Origin: Haloarcula rara
Lineage (GTDB): Archaea; Halobacteriota; Halobacteria; Halobacteriales; Haloarculaceae
DNA length: 64,000 bases
Reading direction: 5' to 3'
Assembly (NCBI RefSeq): GCF_029338235.1
Contig: NZ_CP119785.1
Coordinates: 2,790,001 to 2,854,000, forward strand
The position numbers and the translations under genes are program-made. Every line of letters starts with the position of its first letter. Positions within the stretch are counted from its first letter, which is position 1. The notes under the pieces were generated by a model. That model searched no databases. It worked only from the letters and a program-made list of their open reading frames with translations, and was not told the origin of the DNA. Below are positions 62,208 through 64,000 of this stretch, one piece after another.

Positions 62208-62317
62208 GCGAACGCGTAGCGTTCGCGAGGGTTGGGAGACGCCTGTGTCGTCTCGCAGGACTGAGCGGAGCCTTCAGCTCCGATGGTCGAGAGACGCCTC
62301 GCGTCTCTCGGGACTGA
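62201..62317. repeat. Hairpin cascade punctuated by GGACTGA copies
   Basis: The last bases of the zinc-ribbon gene, GGACTGA (62201-62207), recur at 62258-62264 and 62311-62317. Each interval holds hairpins: GCGAACGC/GCGTTCGC (62208-62226, loop GTA), GGAGC/GCTCC (around 62267-62281), CGAGAGACGC/GCGTCTCTCG (62288-62310, 10-bp stem, loop CTC). No coding frame is convincing. The element resembles the stretches after the first gene and tRNA-Lys. Confidence 0.65.
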
Positions 62318-62387
62318 TACTTCCAGCGGCGGCGGTCCGTCCCGCAATCGAAATCCCTTTAGTACTAATCGGCATACGACGGAGTGC

Positions 62388-62568
62388 GGGGTCGTGGCCT
62401 AGTCCGGGAAGGCGGCTGACTCCAGAGGCCACGCGCCAGGGACGACAATCCGAGGGCTGATATACTGAGCGACCGGCTGATCACCGGCTCGCGACGATGA
62501 CCCTCTGGAGTTCCGAGGCGCTGGTTGGAGATATCAGCCGATCGGGGGTTCAAATCCCTCCGACCCCA
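62388..62568 (+). tRNA. tRNA-Trp (CCA) with intron
   Basis: Exon 1 62388-62426 and exon 2 62534-62568. Acceptor GGGGTCG pairs with CGACCCC (62561-62567), A73 follows; anticodon arm GCTGA/TCAGC encloses CTCCAGA with anticodon CCA at 62422-62424; T-loop TTCAAAT. The tRNA is split after position 38 as in other haloarchaea. A TTTAGTAC box about 30 nt upstream fits the promoter. Confidence 0.92.
62427..62533 (+). other. tRNA-Trp intron (~107 nt), probable box C/D guide RNA
   Basis: The intron contains CCTCTGGAG (62502-62510), the exact complement of CTCCAGAGG across the 5' exon-intron junction, which makes the bulge-helix-bulge splice structure. CTGA elements (62457, 62465 and 62477 areas) and CGATGA (about 62494-62500) look like box D and C motifs. 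In Haloferax volcanii this intron is a known box C/D guide for 2'-O-methylation of its own tRNA-Trp; the assignment here is by analogy. Splice sites are fixed to within a base or two. Confidence 0.75.
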
Positions 62569-62625
62569 TACCGTTTATAAAGGTAGCAGTAATTTTTGCT
62601 GCTTCCTTCACCGAGGTGATGAGCG

Positions 62626-62745
62626 ATGAGCGGCGTGATTGCCCCCGACGAGGGGCTGCCGCTCATCTGCGAGTTCTGTGGCTGCGTGATTCCCGAGGAC
62701 GGGCGCGACTGTCCCGCCCTCGATGACGGGAGGTGCCGTCCATGA
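62626..62745 (+). CDS. 39-residue CxxC microprotein
   Basis: MSGVIAPDEGLPLICEFCGCVIPEDGRDCPALDDGRCRP, with ICEFCGC (C-x2-C-x-C), DCP and RC as likely zinc ligands. A GAGGTGATG ribosome-site-like stretch precedes the ATG, and GTTTATAAAGG (62573-62583) is a promoter candidate. It opens a chain of overlapping small genes (next start overlaps by ATGA). Confidence 0.6.
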   Translation: MSGVIAPDEGLPLICEFCGCVIPEDGRDCPALDDGRCRP

Positions 62746-62948
62746 GCCCGCAGTGCGACAACTGCGGGGCACACGTCTCCCCGGTGTTCAAACGCGCCCG
62801 GAGCGACAACGACGGCGTTCTGCACGGCTGTCCGGAGTGCACCAGCCCAGCGACCCGTGCCCGTGACTGTGCCGGCGTCTCGTCGGCTTACCAGCAGCGC
62901 ACGGACCCGGACGGACAGACCATCGCGACTGACGGAGGTGACGTGTAG
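62742..62948 (+). CDS. DUF7563-like zinc-ribbon microprotein
   Basis: 68 residues from ATG 62742. MSPQCDNCGAHVSPVFKRARSDNDGVLHGCPECT matches the pattern C-x2-C-G-x-H-V-S-x2-F-x-R-x5-D-x-V-x2-C-x2-C of a haloarchaeal family common in proviruses and plasmids. The remainder (RARDCAGVSSAYQQRTD...) is disordered. Starts on the ATGA overlapping the previous stop. Confidence 0.65.
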   Translation: MSPQCDNCGAHVSPVFKRARSDNDGVLHGCPECTSPATRARDCAGVSSAYQQRTDPDGQTIATDGGDV

Positions 62949-63068
62949 ATGGCGGTCCGTCAGGTCGTCGAGTGTGGGCAGTCGGCCCAGCTCGTCGACG
63001 GGGCCGGGCTGTGCCCGCGGTGTGGCCTGCCCGTCGCTGGCCCGTCCCACGACACGGGAGGCGTCTGA
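62949..63068 (+). CDS. 39-residue zinc-finger-like microprotein
   Basis: MAVRQVVECGQSAQLVDGAGLCPRCGLPVAGPSHDTGGV: one CPRCG motif plus ECG, enough for a half zinc site. It begins directly after the TAG of the previous gene (TAGATG), and the next ATG follows one base after its stop, so it belongs to the same cassette. Confidence 0.55.
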   Translation: MAVRQVVECGQSAQLVDGAGLCPRCGLPVAGPSHDTGGV

Positions 63069-63069
63069 G

Positions 63070-63600
63070 ATGCCGTCACAGAACCAGCCTGCCGACACCA
63101 GCGACCGGCTCCGCTGTCCGAGCATCGTCGAGCGTATCGGCGAGGACCCGGCCCGCTGGCTCGACTGGGACCTCCTGGCCGACCCCCAGCGTGCCGAGAT
63201 GGTCCGGACGCTCATCGACGGCATCGAGACCGTCGAACGGCTGCGAGCGTGGCGCGCTGTCGAGCGGAAGCTCGCCAACGACGACCACAACGACGGCGCC
63301 CGGAACCCCCTTGAGGAACCGCGGGCGGCCATCATGCAGCGCCTGGACCAGCGCGAGGAGTGGCTCGAACTCCATGGCGAACGGTGCGACCGGCTGCCCG
63401 ACGAGATCGACAAGTCCTGTGAGTGCTGTGACTCCGATGGCTTCGTGACCGCTGCCGAGCTGCGGGAGCGCCGCGAAGAGGAGTCTGCCCGGCGGATTTC
63501 GGGATACGACCCTGCCGGCGTCGACACCAGCAAGACCTCGCCCAAGACCGAGGCGACCGGCCTCGATGCCTTCGCGACTGACGGGGGTGTCGAGCAGTGA
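63070..63600 (+). CDS. Accessory-region protein with Cys cluster, function unknown
   Basis: 176 residues, the largest complete one of the cassette. The N-terminus is helical, with RCPSIVERIGEDPARWLDWDLLADPQRAEMVRTLIDGIETVERLRAWRAVERKLAND. A central coiled part (EEPRAAIMQRLDQREEWLELHGERCDRLPDEIDKSCECCDSDGFVTAAELRERREEE) includes a C-x-C-C cluster, then a disordered tail. No catalytic motif. Its stop overlaps the next GTG. Confidence 0.6.
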   Translation: MPSQNQPADTSDRLRCPSIVERIGEDPARWLDWDLLADPQRAEMVRTLIDGIETVERLRAWRAVERKLANDDHNDGARNPLEEPRAAIMQRLDQREEWLELHGERCDRLPDEIDKSCECCDSDGFVTAAELRERREEESARRISGYDPAGVDTSKTSPKTEATGLDAFATDGGVEQ

Positions 63601-63800
63601 GTTACACCTTCCGGCTCGGCTGGTATCTCTGCCCCGAGTGTGGTTCTCGCCTCGAAGAGTCCAGTGGTCCCGACGGCCTCCATGCCTGCCGGTGTCCAGA
63701 GTGTGAGTGGGGAACTGTCTACGACCCGAACGCCCACGAATGGGCTCGCGATGAACTGGAGCTTGTTCCGACCGAAGAGCGCTCGGGGTGGTCGGCGTGA
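63597..63800 (+). CDS. 67-residue double-CxxC zinc-ribbon protein
   Basis: GTG start overlapping the previous TGA (GTGA). SYTFRLGWYLCPECGSRLEESSGPDGLHACRCPECEWGTVYD has CPECG and C-x-CPEC, a classic zinc ribbon. The stop again overlaps the next start (GTGA at 63797-63800). Confidence 0.65.
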   Translation: MSYTFRLGWYLCPECGSRLEESSGPDGLHACRCPECEWGTVYDPNAHEWARDELELVPTEERSGWSA

Positions 63801-64000
63801 GCCGAGTCGAACCGGCGACACACGAAGCGCTGGCCCACCTCTACTACGCCCCGGTCGACACGGGCGACGACGCCCTGGTCGATTACGACGGCCTCGACCC
63901 GTACTTCGCGCTGACGAAGCTTCTCATCGCAGAGTACGACGGCTACGCCGAACTCCAGGGCGTCGAAATCAACGGCGAACTGTGGGATATCCGGCTGAAC
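63797..64000 (+). CDS. Start of an unidentified cassette gene (cut by the window)
   Basis: GTG 63797 begins SRVEPATHEALAHLYYAPVDTGDDALVDYDGLDPYFALTKLLIAEYDGYAELQGVEINGELWDIRLN, open to the window end. It is acidic and mixed alpha/beta. Translation is coupled to the zinc-ribbon gene before it. I do not recognise the family. Confidence 0.55.
   Translation, partial: MSRVEPATHEALAHLYYAPVDTGDDALVDYDGLDPYFALTKLLIAEYDGYAELQGVEINGELWDIRLN

Noticed and set aside
62550..63821. Minus-strand frame of about 423 codons covering the microprotein cassette
   Set aside because: Ser/Arg-rich shadow with no motif; the plus strand carries overlapping starts and zinc motifs.

Overview
This 64-kb window is from a haloarchaeon (class Halobacteria), probably of the Haloarcula-type families. 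Four things point there: very high G+C; acidic proteins rich in D, E, T and V; TATA-type boxes about 27 nt upstream of many start codons (leaderless transcripts); and an archaeal gene set (Cdc48/VCP, pelota, RqcH, Lsm, L37e, archaeal Elp3, intron-bearing tRNA-Trp, heme-copper oxidase, DUF4013/DUF420/DUF2270). It looks like chromosomal core, except the last ~1.4 kb beyond tRNA-Trp, which resembles the edge of an integrated element.

Layout: 0-4.4 kb holds a truncated gene, a Yip1-like membrane protein, a small conserved protein, a large S1/OB/DHH-like protein and a cupin; two related 77-78 bp palindromic elements lie here. 4.5-10.3 kb: Elp3, SRPBCC, MBL hydrolase, FAD oxidoreductase, a frameshifted glycerate kinase and a truncated haemoglobin. 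10.4-17.4 kb: two ribosome-rescue genes (rqcH, pelA) bracket three tandem DUF4013 membrane paralogues, then an orphan histidine kinase. 17.4-28.5 kb: RNase Z-like hydrolase, membrane-anchored HTH regulator, Lhr helicase, spondin-domain lipoprotein, two PH-domain membrane proteins, a Dna2-type nuclease-helicase and DUF2237.

28.5-36.0 kb is one minus-strand operon (DUF4129 membrane protein, small membrane protein, DUF58, polytopic membrane protein, MoxR ATPase). Four of its five genes carry single-base deletions, most in G/C runs, and its first gene encodes a 13-unit nonapeptide array studded with N-glycosylation sequons. 36.1-43.5 kb: hypothetical proteins, a zincin, M42 peptidase, AI-2E transporter, the Lsm-L37e-PurF operon and DUF2270. 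43.6-50.0 kb: cytochrome oxidase region (two DUF420 proteins, coxB, coxA, small membrane proteins, coxC). 50.2-60.1 kb: Cdc48 with a small Hsp20-like partner, alpha/beta hydrolase, archaetidylserine synthase-type enzyme, PRC-barrel, TrkA-N/DHH protein, tRNA-Lys, GNAT and IMP dehydrogenase.

60.1-64.0 kb is rich in structured noncoding DNA: a 323-bp element that folds as a near-perfect four-way junction, serial hairpins behind a zinc-ribbon gene, tRNA-Trp with a ~107-nt intron, and a tightly overlapping cassette of tiny CxxC proteins. A recurring theme is that sequence from the 3' end of a gene is repeated downstream among hairpins (after the first gene, after tRNA-Lys and after the 61980 gene).
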